Below, one piece after another: positions 20,780 through 32,987 of a stretch of DNA of 64,000 nt. Each line of letters begins with the position of its first letter. Position 1 is the first letter of the stretch. A program made the position numbers and the translations under genes. This stretch comes from Argyresthia goedartella. Lineage: Eukaryota > Arthropoda > Insecta > Lepidoptera > Argyresthiidae. Where the stretch lies: contig OX463829.1 in assembly GCA_949825045.1 (NCBI GenBank), positions 18,942,715 to 19,006,714 of the forward strand. Direction: 5' to 3'. A model generated the notes under the pieces. That model did not search any database. It was not told where the DNA came from and saw only the letters and a list, made by a program, of their open reading frames with translations.

Positions 20780-21075
20780 TACTTGGTAAAAATTCATTTC
20801 TTATCTGAAAAATTACACATTATGACCATGATGTGTATTTTTTCTACATATTAGGACATTCAAATTTCGAACGCCGACGCCCGAATGCGTGCCGCTCCTA
20901 GTTTGTCTGTGAAGTTGGTACTGACATTCAAATTTCGAACGAAGACGCCCGCCTGCGTGAAGTTGGTACTACAGACCAAACTTAACAACTGCAGAGCCAC
21001 AATGCCGGTCAAACATGCGGTTCCTGAACACATCAAAGAGAGCTTATGATATGTGTGTAGATAAACTGTGCATAA
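20780..21075 (+). repeat. Dispersed repeat X, copy 1
   Basis: Matches the reverse complement of 35920-36180 across the blocks ACTTGGTAAAAA, ATTATGACC, TTCGAACGCCG, TGCCGC, GTGAAGTTGGTACT, CACAATGCCGGTC and GGTTCCTGAACACATCAAAG. In this copy the ATTCAAATTTCGAACG to GAAGTTGGTACT block is present twice (20867-20923 and 20929-20970). No coding capacity; family unknown to me. Confidence 0.8.
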
Positions 21076-21984
21076 TTAAGCATTAAAACTCTCGAGTGAT
21101 ATTATTATGAAACTCGCCCTCGAGTATTAATGCCCTCCATTATGTAGCAGTCACATAAACTACTATTAAAGAAAGTGTTGCAAGTTGAAGAAAATAGTTT
21201 CCTAGGTTTTCCGCACCATGGCGATGTTTTTTTGTTCTTGGTTTGGCTTTACATGATGAAAATTTAAATATACATTACTGACACTAGTGTTGTTTTTTTA
21301 ATAAAGTCTCTGCTTCATCTGAAGATGAATTTAGACGCTCTGTTGTGAGTAAGGGTACATTGGTGAAGAATGTTTCGAAAGCTCGAGCAACCTCAGCGTT
21401 GGATTTACCAACACCATCATTTATTTAATAAAACATCCAAGTATGCAAATTGCAAGGCAAACGGTATTGGTCAAGGTAGTCTCTCAAGTTGAAACAATTT
21501 CAACAAAAATGTTTGACAATATCAGAATTGCATATTTCCAGCAATTGTATTTTATATACTCAATTTTGTGTTACAAAGACAGCATTTGACTATGACGACA
21601 GATGCTAGTATTTCATAGAACTCGTGAACAAAATTACCGATTTGACAGTTCTTAAAAAGTATCTATTTTGACCAGCGGTCAAATACCGTAACATCTGAGG
21701 TGTTCTTGGGCGTCCCTGTCCGAAAAATTAAAAGCAAAATCATAAACAATCTTTGAACAGCGCCTTTATAGCCCAACAACGGCATCCTATTTTACACAAA
21801 AGCACAACACCCAAGTATTTTCTTTGGTTTGTTGATGCGACATAAAATAGTGTGGCCAACTTTATGAATAAACATGGCGTACCAATAAAATGGACATTTC
21901 ATAGTATTGGGAATTGCTGAATGAACTGCCGAGATCTGATATAATTTATTGAATTTAGTGTAATATATTATGATGAATGATTAT
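21076..21984. other. Intergenic, no gene seen
   Basis: AT-rich. No open frame or repeat that I can support. Confidence 0.5.
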
Positions 21985-22135
21985 TTACTCTCTCAGTCCA
22001 CTTTCTTGTCCTATCTGGGTTTGCTGGTAGAAATCTCTATTATAGAGATAAGCTAGCATCTTGTTCATATATTTTTCTTTGTGTTGTCTCTGTATATTTG
22101 TTTTTGTGCAATAAAGTATTCATTCTGTCATTCAT
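21985..22135 (+). repeat. Jockey-type LINE 3' tail
   Basis: Contains GGGTTTGCTGGTAGAAATCTC and AGAGATAAGC, the plus-strand form of the tail seen inverted at 17955, 59107 and 59990. It ends with AATAAAG and CATTCATT. Confidence 0.6.
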
Positions 22136-22837
22136 TTTTAGATTGATACCGTATCTGACTGGTAAATCGTAAGGGATGATAGGCAAAATTATATGAAACA
22201 TTATACCTCCCTCCAATAAAAATTACACTGATTTTGTTTGAAACACTAATTTATGGGGTACAGTAATATGACAAGATAGATAATTGTAGATTTATTTGTC
22301 AAAATAGAATGAATACATTAGCGCCCAAAACTTCCCTTCTAAAATTTGATTTGCCAGTAAAAACTAGCCAAGTTAAATCTTTAACTTCAATTAGTGTTAA
22401 GTTGTCTACTATATGTAAAATTAGAATGACAGGATTATTGTAGGCACAGAGCTTAGCATTAATTTAGATGTCAAATCTTTTGTCGGCGAAGTCGACAGCC
22501 ACGATATTGTTAATATTGAACTAGGCTCCCATATTCCATTTATGTTTTTGGTGGGGTTGTATATTAACGTAAATGGCTTTATGTCGCATTGTCTGAGAAC
22601 CCTGTTGTAGACGAAAGGCATCATCATATTGATTAAACGACGGGCAAATTATATTTGGCTGCAGTCAGCGGCACACGGAACATTATTATATTCAACAAAT
22701 CTTCAAAGTTGACACTGCGGATTGTCTTACCGTGCACATGAGTAGCGGTTAATATTAAGATTTGTCATACGCTGTCCGCTTCAGAGCAGCTGTCGGGAAT
22801 CAGTATGGTTTATTTAGCATGAATTTTTTAACCGATC
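22136..22837. other. Unassigned stretch with one shared 62-bp block
   Basis: 22331-22392 recurs in the same orientation at 39634-39695 (CTTCCCTTCTAAAATTTGAT and AAGTTAAATCTTT blocks). A plus-strand open stretch from about 22430 to 22608 (TELSINLDVKSFVGEV) has no recognised family. Confidence 0.45.
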
Positions 22838-23100
22838 ATTGCACTCTCTCTATGTTTCAGCGTAGCACTCACGCCAGATTTTACCCAGACTGTAATGCAG
22901 TAGCACAGTATTGAGGTGCACAGAGCCACAAAGACTGGTCTAAGGACACGCTTGCAGACCGAGTTTCTAGCACACATATGACTTATATATAACTTTCCTT
23001 GCTCTTTTGGCTGTGTCGGCGATATGGGCTTTAAATGAGAGATTCTGGTCGATGCTGACACCCAAGTATTTCTTGGTTTCTGCACGATCTGTCTCCTCAC
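22838..23100 (-). pseudogene. LINE reverse transcriptase C-terminal fragment
   Basis: The minus strand reads KYLGVSIDQNLSFKAHI near 23060, followed by RARKVIY and a segment with YCITVWVKSGVSATLKH, typical of the RT palm exit and thumb/connection of non-LTR elements. Several frameshifts separate the pieces. The catalytic region is absent. The clade cannot be set from this fragment. Confidence 0.7.
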
Positions 23101-26100
23101 ACTTAAATAACACCGGACTACAGTAACTGAAAAAAATATATATTCAAAATGGTTGTCCGTCCGGTCGGAGTTAGAAATACTTTTTATAAAATGGCATTGT
23201 CATTATCCTAAAATATAGAATGTCATGATGCATGATGTTTGCTTGAAAAGGCCTTTTAAGGTTGTTAGTATATTTTATTCTGAATTGATGTTTATTATGT
23301 TGGTTACTAGTGAGAACTGCCAAAAAGGGGGACCATCGCCAATTGTTTGAAGAAACAAAAAATAGACTTATTTGTACTTTTCAACAGTGTTTCTCTGCAA
23401 AGGATTGAACCTTCTATTGTCGTTCTGAATAAGGGCCCTAATGTTGTGATTCTACACATTCGGTGAAGGAATATCGCCGTGATATGGCTCTATTCTATCC
23501 AATCATTAGAATACTAACAGTTGTTATTCTTGTGACATCTTCAACCGTAACTACGCTGACATGTGTCATCCAAACACAGGAATTAAGAGTCAGAGCCATG
23601 CGTTAATCTCCCTTTCCTTTTCTAAGCAGAAGAAGGAGGAGGAGATTGGCGCACAGCTCTGTCTCTAAAGGGCCTAGACTTTTTGACAAATTTATGCCAG
23701 AGGTAAAATAACTTTGTACTCTACTTCGTGCGTCATAGACACTACGTTTGGTACTACCAAGCTATTACACAAATAGTTGCTTGAGTGGTGCTAAATCTAT
23801 GGTATATCTTGATGGTACTTGATCTGTAATTCTGTTGTTCTAAACGTAGCTTTAGGAGGTCATTTAAGTGTTCAATATCGGCAGTGAGGATGAAAGTCAA
23901 GTATTTATTCGATAATTTGAAAAAAAAAACTTATGTATATTAATATTTGCATTTGTATTTATTTAGCTAGGTTAAGTTGTATACTGTATATGTAAATGTT
24001 ATCTTACTTGTAAACATATTTGAAACACACGTATAGTTCCTGCGAAGTAACCTTAGAGTTTTCTTAGAAATGTTTCCTCAAATTTCCTCAAATTCCCATA
24101 AAATTCCCATAAAATGTAACCCCGTATTTTGCTACCACCTGCCGGCAACATAATTATATTTTATAAAAGGGTTTCTTATTAAGGCGGTATTTAATTAGCA
24201 CTTGGATGCTTTTGAAATGGCTGCGAGTCGAAATTATTTCTTGGTGAGCTTTTGTCACAAAATGTGAAAAATTGCAACATTACGGTTCTCGCGTAAATTA
24301 CGACTTATTCTACCTAATTTGTGATTGCTGTAGATTTTATGAGGAAATCGAGGTTTTTCACTCGAAAATTCCTTTGATAAAAAATATATGACTGAATGTG
24401 CGTGAGTGTAGGTCAAAATAATCTCGTCAAATAAAAAACAAACCAGATCTTGAGATCAAACAGATCAAGTGATTTCATCTGAAAACACTCAAGTATGGAA
24501 AAGTTCAGACCTGAAAAGGCTCTACTCCTAAAAATAAAATAAACTCGAAATCCGAACTTCATTTGCTTCTTGTATCCGGACGTCTGCAAGCCATAGCATA
24601 ATTAATTATTCTTATTTTGATCTAAATCTTTAAACTAGTAAAACCTTCAATGCCAAATTACTTAAGAAACTCTTATTTTCTTTACGAGTGTAGTGACCTC
24701 TCAAGTTATGTTTATAATTTTTGTAGGAAATGCAGTAGTGTCGTCATATCCGATTACTTTTTATTAAATTCTCTTTCAACTCAACCAATGGATATTTTAA
24801 ACCAAAATGGTCTGTACCACGACACATATAGCGTTGTTTTGAGCCTTTACAAGAATTTCCTTACAATGTAAGGATGTAAAACATAGCAAATAAAGTGTCC
24901 TGTTGGGTGCGTGCTAAGTGCTAAAGAGATTTCGATAAGACCTAACATAACAAAGACATTGTCAACACGCAAGATCCTGAATTCTTTCCATGAGAGTGCA
25001 ACATTTGTAAGCGTTTAGATTCTGGTCTTTGAATTATAGGTAAATCTACTTCTTAATTACCTTATGGTAGAGTTAACTACGATAAAATGGCGCGCAAATG
25101 ATAATGAAAGTGACTCCAATGATTTTTGCGAATTTCGCGCGAAAAGCCCGGCGGCGATATACTACAAAAACGTATATTACTGGCCAATCACTTACACCAG
25201 TACAAAAAAATGCTGAAAAGTCGAAAAAATACAGAATCAGTATTGTAAATAGGTAATTACCTGTTTGTTCATCAAAGGGTCAAGAAGGATAAAAATTTGG
25301 CAATTCATGAATTTTGCTCGATATTTTCAGTCTATTTTCAGTAAGGATATGAAATTATCCTACAATTAAGTAGTAAAACTCACTTTAAACTCAATTTATT
25401 TCGCGAAAAATCGCTCACTTTTGTGTCCAAGAATAACAAATCACTTACTTTGTCATCCGTATATTTCAATAGTGTATACGTATGAAAGAAAATATAAATA
25501 GTGTCTCTATTATTTTATAAGACCTTATAGTTAATAAATAGAACAATAAACGAATATGAATGAATGAATGAATGACAGAAAGTCTGAGTTCAAGTAGCAT
25601 GTATTTTTCGCTCCTTTTCATTGATTACAATCGAAAATAGTCCGCGCCTCCCCAAACACGTACGATGGCGGCCATTTTAGCACTTTCGGAACGTTGGACA
25701 TTTGATTTAATTACTTAAGGTTTATTTCATTCATCTCTAATATCAAAATACATTCGATAATAAGACCAAGTGATTGATAATCCAGAAGTGAAGTGATAAT
25801 CCAGACGTGATTTCCCAAAATGTGATCCTTTTATAAATTTACATTCAATTCAAGATTCATATAAGGTCTAAGTTAAGAGTCTCGAAAGCCTCTAAAGTGC
25901 TTCAGGCATAGATCTATACTTTGATTAATTTCAGATTCAAGACGCTTTCTGCAAACTCTATTATTATCTTTCAAGTTGTGTTTCTGTAAAATTTGCAATA
26001 TACAAACTCATTAGGAGGCTGATGCGGGCTTGGGGCGCGCCCACGCACCGATGTGTATCGTAACCTTGTTACAGTCTCTCATTATCGTCAACATCACTCA

Positions 26101-26696
26101 ATTACATCGTACACGGGAATGGTTCGAGCCCTCGTAGGAGCCAGACTTACGTGACTCTACAGATTAAAACAGGAAGCTGTGCTCATATTATGTTACGATT
26201 TGGCCATTTGGAACATACCAAGGTAGAGAATGAATTGTAATTTAAAAAAAAATAGAGAAAACATTCCATCAAATATCTGGTAAAAACATTTCCCTTCTTA
26301 AAATCAGTGAGATCGGATAAAGAGAGAGGCAGTCCTAACTATCATTCTTCGGTCATGGCACGATTCGTTTTGTGTATTATTCACCGTGGATGTTTCATAG
26401 CGCCATCCCTCCTATCAGTTTCAATATTTGTTGATTACATTGCTTCAGTCACGATGTTTGTTTATAAAAGCAATACCTCGGCCTTACTTTAATAGTCTCT
26501 TTCTATCCCACAAATCACCTATACGACCCCTCCTTAATCATAACCACCTCTCCTCTATAATTTCGAGTTATTCTTTCTGTTCGCGTACAGAATTACAATT
26601 GGCTTGGGGCGTCAGTATCTACACATAGACGGCACATGTCATCATTGCAATGGTCTAACGAAGAGGGGTCCCAGAACGTGACGATAATTCAGTCCC
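23101..26696. other. Intergenic, no gene seen
   Basis: Contains a (GAAT)n microsatellite at 25557-25575 and otherwise only short open frames without recognisable motifs. A GC-richer patch with ATGGCGGCCATTTT at about 25665-25680 might be promoter-proximal, but no start or splice pattern follows it. Confidence 0.45.
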
Positions 26697-26765
26697 TGGG
26701 GAGGCCTTTGTGCAATCAGGGCGGTTTCTTCCCGATCGGCGGCGAACGACGATTTTTATTCCGCA
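26697..26765 (-). repeat. Dispersed repeat, copy 2
   Basis: Reverse-complement match to 16300-16385 over the CCGCCCTGATTGNACAAAG core and flanking CGCCG motifs. Confidence 0.55.
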
Positions 26766-29393
26766 ACTTGTGGTCGCCGAGAGCTGGTTGATTTAATGGC
26801 TTCGACTAAAACTCTCTGGCAAAGAACTGCTAACTGAATACCTACTTGAAGTGGTTTGTAAAGCGCGTAGCTACTAAATAGTGTGAAGTTATTTGCGCTT
26901 CTCCACCTTTTGATCTTATACCCCGTTCTCTGCAATTTCCACATTTTAGTGCTTCGTAGATTAAAATGGTACGACTTTTGGATGACAGTCGTGAATAGTT
27001 CTTGTGAACGAAGCATCCTTATTGCTTATTCTGCTCTCACTAACATATTGGCTTAAATCGTAAACTCCACACGAGAGCACACAGACAGGGCGAATGAATC
27101 GAACATTGAACTGAGGCTCCCTGTAATTTCTTCAGCGCAACGAACGAGTGACACGAAAAAAGCATTACTATTCAGAGACAATCGGCGTTCCCAGCTTCAC
27201 TGCAGATCCTGACGACAGCTCAGACCTTCCTTCGTCTCGAGCTTGTATATCACGAGACCGTATTGTCCTGCCGGCTCAGTCACATCGGTGAGCTGTCTCG
27301 AAATAATAAGCCATGTAATTAGGATTTATGGGCCCTTCGCGATGATTAAAAGCCGAGCTCTCTCATTAAAGCTCACGAGTAATGGATAGCTGTAGAGAAC
27401 GGAATTACGGATGAGATTTGTAATCAAAAACAATCCTGCGCATGTGAGCTATGTAGACGGTGGTGGTTTATTAAAAGGCGCCGAAGCGAGGACAATCTGA
27501 ATGTACTCGTAGAACATTAATTGGTTGGTAAGAAATTGCCTCATATTTTTAGTTCGGAATCGATTCTTCGGATTTCTGTTTCGAAATCTATTTTCTTCGC
27601 TGTCGGATACAAAAGATTAACGAACTAACAAAGAGCGTAAGCTTCTTGTTATCTCAATGACATACAGTTGCTGCAGCTCTCATAATAAAAATAGCTTGAA
27701 TGTTTTTGGGTACGCGTTAGTGTTGCCCCGACAGCTACTCGAACCGAATCATAACCATGGTAACGAGCGTCGGTCGGCGACCGCCACCTTGATACGCCAA
27801 ACGACAGTAAATAATTTCGAACATTGCACGCAATAAGTAAATATCGCTAACCCATTCATGAGCATACAGTGGTAGACAGGAGTCGATAACTGATATTGCA
27901 ACACTATTGCGTTCCCACTATAGTGTGGTCGATAGTGTAAAAATACAGGATGACACAGAAATATAAGTCACCTTATTGACGTGGACATCATCATACATAC
28001 AAATTCTCTTGCACTTTTCAGATACACCCTGAAACCACACTGTGAAACACCGAACTGAATATAAACAGCAAGATATATTTTCAATAAGATATGGCGGGGC
28101 TTCGGCCTCTGCCCCAGGCTGTACAAGCGAACCGTCTCTGATCGTCCGGTGTCCGGACGTTGGCCGGACGGGGAAGACCGTCCCGTCCGTCCGTTGCCGT
28201 CAATTACGTACACGGGAGATTTATACGGCGATCCATCTTGAACCTTGTTCGGTTCAAGTGAAAATTGTTTTTCCACTTCGCAGTTTTTAAATGTCAGCGC
28301 GGAATAATGTTGATGGACTGTTGTTAGAGACTTGCAAACGGCAGTGGTGCATTTTGAAGTGCTACCTTGTGATATGTTTAATGATAACTCATGTTAAAAG
28401 TATCATAAGGTATTGTTATCAGAGAACTTTAATGAATTTAAGTGATTCCTTACGGCGTAACGCACATTGGAAGACATTTAACAACGGACACATACCCAAA
28501 GCAAATTCTGTATACGATTGATGCCTCCTAGGTAATGCTTCTTGCAATAACTTGTGAGCAGTGATCCCAATACCTTGTATTGTTGAACGATGATGTAACT
28601 TAGATAAATAGTCCTCAGTCTACCGAAGCCCAGCTCTAGCAAAAAAAACAGCCCTCAACAAATTCCTCAACGAATTTCTTATAATAAAGCAATAAAGCTA
28701 ATGAAGTGGAGGTGGCAGTCACAGCGCGAAGACAAATTAATGCTATTTAGTTGAACATTACAAAAGAGATTTAGTTAATAGTGAAAGGTCAAAAGGTGCG
28801 TGTGGAGTTTGAATAACTTACACAACCAACACACGCTTTTCGCTCGAAAAGTACCCACTTGGAAGGCTTACTTGTAAACTGCGGTACTTCCCCGTTCAAG
28901 ACTAAGCACAGACATTTACGCATCGAGTAAGCAAGTGTATCGTGACCAATCAAGGACTATTTCAATACCTAAGTCTGATAATCGCATACTGGGTATTTTT
29001 CAATTAGGAAATAGATGTACCTATATAATGCCTAAGAAGTTACCCTTTATTTTAAAAGTACTACTAGCCAAAATTAACATGGAACTTCGCCCTGATGACG
29101 TCATAGTGTCCGTCTCTGTACTGACGCGTCGAGGTCGAGAGCAAGCGAGATAGGGAGGGGAAACGCATTCCTCGCGGTGGCGTAGTAGTAGATTTTATTA
29201 CATAGTACGCCGTTCTGTAGCCTTATTGTATTAACTAACTGACTACTGAGTGACTGACTACTAACTGGCTACGAATTGGTAGTACTCCCATACTTTTAAT
29301 AGATAGTATTCTGTAGGCGTAAACCACTAAATAACTACTCGTAGTGATACCAAATGACAGGAACCGGTGGAATCGCAAAGAATATCCATCTAT
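26766..29393. other. Low-repeat stretch, no gene seen
   Basis: More balanced base composition than its neighbours and no internal match to other parts of the window. 27180-27440 has homeodomain-like TAATTAGG and TTTATGGGC words and could be regulatory, but this is speculative. 28130-28200 is GC-rich with repeated CCGGACG and CCGTCCGT. No exon with supporting splice sites was found. Confidence 0.35.
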
Positions 29394-29482
29394 TTACAGT
29401 CTTCACAAAATAAAAGGCCTGGTGACAGCGTGTCACTGAATTATTTTGGGCCACCGGGCCTTTTATTTTGCGAAGACTGTAA
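29394..29482. repeat. 31-bp-arm hairpin
   Basis: Arms 29394-29424 and 29452-29482 (TTACAGTCTTC, CAAAATAAAAGGCC, GGTG) pair with two mismatches across a 27-nt loop that itself contains GTGACAGCGTGTCAC. It may be a tiny foldback element or a structured RNA; no second copy is in the window. Confidence 0.85.
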
Positions 29483-29901
29483 TCGCTGGCATTTTCTCTC
29501 CCCGGTGCAAATTACCAAACTATTTTATCATAATTTGAACACAGTTTTGAAACTATGACATTTGGGTTGAGCATGAATAACTTTGAAACAGTTAGCTTTT
29601 GATACTTTAACTTGAATATAATGTGGCATACACAACACAGGTTAAATAAGTTGAATAGTGAAAATTTAAAATATACTTTATGTTTATTAGGTAGGGGGTA
29701 ATGTATTTTTTGTCTTTTTTCTTAAATAACTTAAAAACAAAACATCGCAAAATTATTTTAATGAACTATTTGAGATCCCCAACAAGTCCTGACTTATTAC
29801 ACAATCCATTCCTAAAAACTTTTATTTGAGACCCCCCAATTGCCCCCCCCCCCCCTAACTTTAATACAACTTCATAATTTTTCATGGATACATCCAAACA
29901 C
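29483..29901. other. AT-rich stretch with a C run
   Basis: No gene. A run of 13 C lies at 29843-29855; a similar 13-C run occurs at 50025-50037. Confidence 0.6.
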
Positions 29902-30190
29902 GAGCTCCGTCGTCTAATGGGTTTCACGCTTTCTTCTCACACAAGAGATGCAGGTTCGAATCCTGACCATGCACCAATGAGATAATTAATTTATCTCAAG
30001 TACAGTATCGGACGTTCAGTGTTTCGGATGACACGTTCAGCTGTAGGTCTCGGCTACTATCGCTACGTGGTAGTGGTCGTAAAAGCCCCTCCACCAACCC
30101 GCACTGAGCCAGCGTTGTGGACTATGGCTCAATCTTACTCGTATCCGGGTAAAGGCCTGTGCCCGTCGGTGGGGATATAAATGGGCTAAA
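29902..30190 (+). repeat. tRNA-derived SINE, copy 1
   Basis: The tRNA-like head carries an A-box word (GTCTAATGGG) and a perfect B box GGTTCGAATCC at 29953-29963. The body is unrelated to tRNA (GTATCGGACGTTCAGTG, CACTGAGCCAGCGT, CCGTCGGTGGGGA). The second copy at 30762 aligns along its full length. Confidence 0.85.
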
Positions 30191-30761
30191 TTTTTTGTTT
30201 ATTATATTATAGGTTCATATGTTAGATATAGATACCTACATTAGATATTTTTCAAAATGTCAACCCTTTCAGTTCTCTGCTGGCCGGAAAATATAAATTA
30301 ATGACATAACAATTAAGGCAAATTTTATGTTGTTTCCCTACAGATGAATTATTTCAAAATTTTGAAACAATTAATAGAGATTATCGATGTGCTATAAATT
30401 TGTCTGAAATTATTTTTGTCGTCCTTGCAACATATCTATGACAGGCTATTATTTAGTGTCCATTTAATTGCCTAAAATATTAAATTAAAATTGCAAAATA
30501 AGGATAGGAAATTCCAATTTGCGGAACGTATCACAATCGGTCGAAACGGGATGTGATGCCAGATGCCACGGTCGCGGCCCCGTGATGAATCAAACTCTTT
30601 GCAGGTACCTACCGCTTATTCTGTTTTTGGCAGGTAAATAAATGAGGCACAACTACTTTCTTTAGCCGTGTGTCACTTTTTCCCCGTGTTCTTTCATTAG
30701 ATTGTATGGAACATCATTTTCTGTATCATCCTTGACCTGAAATCTATTCAATAATACTTAA
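30191..30761. other. Spacer between two SINEs
   Basis: AT-rich, with no gene or repeat I can support. Confidence 0.5.
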
Positions 30762-31062
30762 GAGCTCCGTGGTCTAATGGGTTTCACGCTTGCTTCTTAC
30801 ACAGCAGATGCAGGTTCTAATCTTGACCATGTACCTATTAGATAATCAATTTATCTTAGGTACATTATCGGACGTTCAGTGTTTCGGATAACACGTTAAG
30901 CTGTAGGTCCCGGCTACTGTCGCTACGTGGTAGAGGTCGTTAAACCCCTCCATCAACCCGCACTGAGCCAGCGTGGTGAAGTATGGCTTAATCTTACTAG
31001 TATCCGGGTAAAATCCTGTGCCCCTCGGTGGGGACATTAATGAGCTACATTTATTATTATCA
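30762..31062 (+). repeat. tRNA-derived SINE, copy 2
   Basis: Same family as 29902-30190, same orientation, about 860 bp downstream. The B box is degraded (GGTTCTAATCT). The end shows an ATT-rich tail. The minus-strand open frame across it is a shadow. Confidence 0.85.
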
Positions 31063-31597
31063 TTAAACACTATCTTCCGGTACAGTTTTCCCAGTTCTAT
31101 AAATTGTAAGTATACATCTACAGGCATTTTTAATCGTATAAAATCGAGTGTTGTTATCGTTATCGAAAACTAGATTTTGAGCCGGTAACAAAGTATAGCC
31201 GTCTTAAAACTTACTAACCTTAAAGGGATCTTCACAACAATACAAGCATGATGTTTGCGATACTTCATCTCTTTTTATTATTTTACACCATTATCTTCGT
31301 ATTTTCTAAGCTCTTGGAAATTGAAAAAACAGTTAATCTGGTGCTCTTCTAATTGTGTTATTGCACTTTGGTACGATGCAATACCTATAAAAACGTTTTT
31401 TAGCTTCTTCCCTTGTCTCGGCGTGACATAGAGTGTGGCAGGTGGCGTGGCATGGGACGTGATTTTAAATATGATTTTAATAGTTAAAACTATTCTTTAT
31501 AATATTATTTTTATTGCTTTCTATGATATTAGGATGTAAAAAGTGAATAGAAAGGAAAAAAATGCATCGATATTCATCGTATTGAGAACCCTTTAAT
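31063..31597. other. Spacer left of hAT element
   Basis: No gene or repeat supported. Confidence 0.5.
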
Positions 31598-32246
31598 GTC
31601 ATGCCCAGAGGTCGGAGTAGATAGATTGATTTAAGGTCGTTGACGTCAAACGTAGAGGATAATATGGATATGCCTCCAAAATACCGGAACTTCATATTTA
31701 TTGTGATCTTTGTTCCGGAATTTTGAAATTAGCACGAATTTGTGTTTAAGGTGAAAAACGTATTAATAATATCAATCTACGCTGCCAGTGCTGGCTAATG
31801 GTGAAAGAGATCAGTATTTTTTTTTATAAAAAAATACCTTGGAATAGTTACACCGTATTTTGTCCCTTACTGTTGTATTAGAAATGACGCTTGACAGTAT
31901 GAGACAAAACTTAGACAGGGCCTTTTGTTTCTTTGTCTCATGTTCATCTATGTTCACAACGCATTGACCGCACGCAACGACCAATCAGAAGCAAGTATCC
32001 TGTATGACTCATTGGGTGTTTGTTAGAACAATGAGCGCGCGCTGTGTTCCGGGTATCTCACTCGCTTACCTCGCTTCGTAGAGTGCGCTCCTAATTTGTG
32101 AAATTCCTGTGTTTTGTAAATAATAATCTCACCCTGGCTTGTTTACTGATTTCTGGTACCTTCTTAAAACGACGAATTTGGCTTGTATCTACGGACATCG
32201 ATTTGTTGTAGTTGAGTTGTATCTCTACTTCAGTATTTCGCCGCAG

Positions 32247-32968
32247 GTAAGCTTTAATAATTTTCTTATATGGGTATATTTTAGGCTTTTTTAGGGTTCC
32301 GTAGCCGAAGGGTTCCAAACGGGACCCTATTACTAAGACTCCGCTGTCCGTCCGTCCGTCTGTCACCAGGCTGTATCTCACGAACCGTGATAGTTAGACA
32401 GTTGAAATTTTCACAGATGATGTATTTATGTTGCCGCTATAACAACAAATACTAAAAAACAGGATAAAAGAAATATTTAAGGGGGCTCCCATACAACAAT
32501 TCTTTCAATACCACATACAAACTTATGGATGCACCTGGTTACGTACATGGAGTGTGAAAGTAACCGCACCAATTACTTTGTAAACAATATTTTGCTGTGT
32601 AAAATCCAAACTATTCACTCCACACCATCGCTTCCATTGAACGGTGGTACGGAACCCTTCGTGCGCGATTTAGACTCGCACTTGACCGGTTTTTTAAAGA
32701 ATAATGTTAACATTTTTTGTCTCATATCCGATTGATAATCTTCCTATTCACGCGATAAATCATAATTTGTTTTTAATACATATGTATTGTAGCTAATTGT
32801 AATATGTAAAAGTTGATTGACTAGACGTTTATGTATCTTTCTCTCGGAACCCGGGTTATGCATAGGCATAATTGTTCTTGTAAATAAAATTATAAACTGA
32901 AAACTGTTCAGGTTAGTTAACTGCTAGTTTCAACAAATATCACTTAAGCAACATTTTAATTGTTTTAG
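32247..32968 (+). other. Probable 5'UTR intron of the hAT gene
   Basis: Donor CGCAG/GTAAGC at 32246-32252 and acceptor TTGTTTTAG/GA ending 32968, 19 nt before the start codon. The inserted repeat 32292-32695 would lie inside this intron and so be tolerated. Inferred from consensus only. Confidence 0.55.
32292..32695. repeat. Microsatellite-bearing short dispersed repeat, copy 2
   Basis: Begins TAGGGTTCCGTA and ends CTTGACCGG plus a T run. It is nearly identical to 2817-3246 outside the (GTCC)n tract, which is shorter here. It sits in the 5' part of the hAT element. Confidence 0.9.
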
Positions 32969-32987
32969 GAGAATCTTTCACTCAAAC

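Noticed and set aside
28042..28290. Frames over the CCGGACG-rich patch
   Set aside because: Both strands are open because of composition; neither protein has recognisable features.
29902..29975. Second tRNA-like sequence with a perfect B box
   Set aside because: It is followed by a conserved SINE body and has a second copy at 30762; not a functional tRNA.
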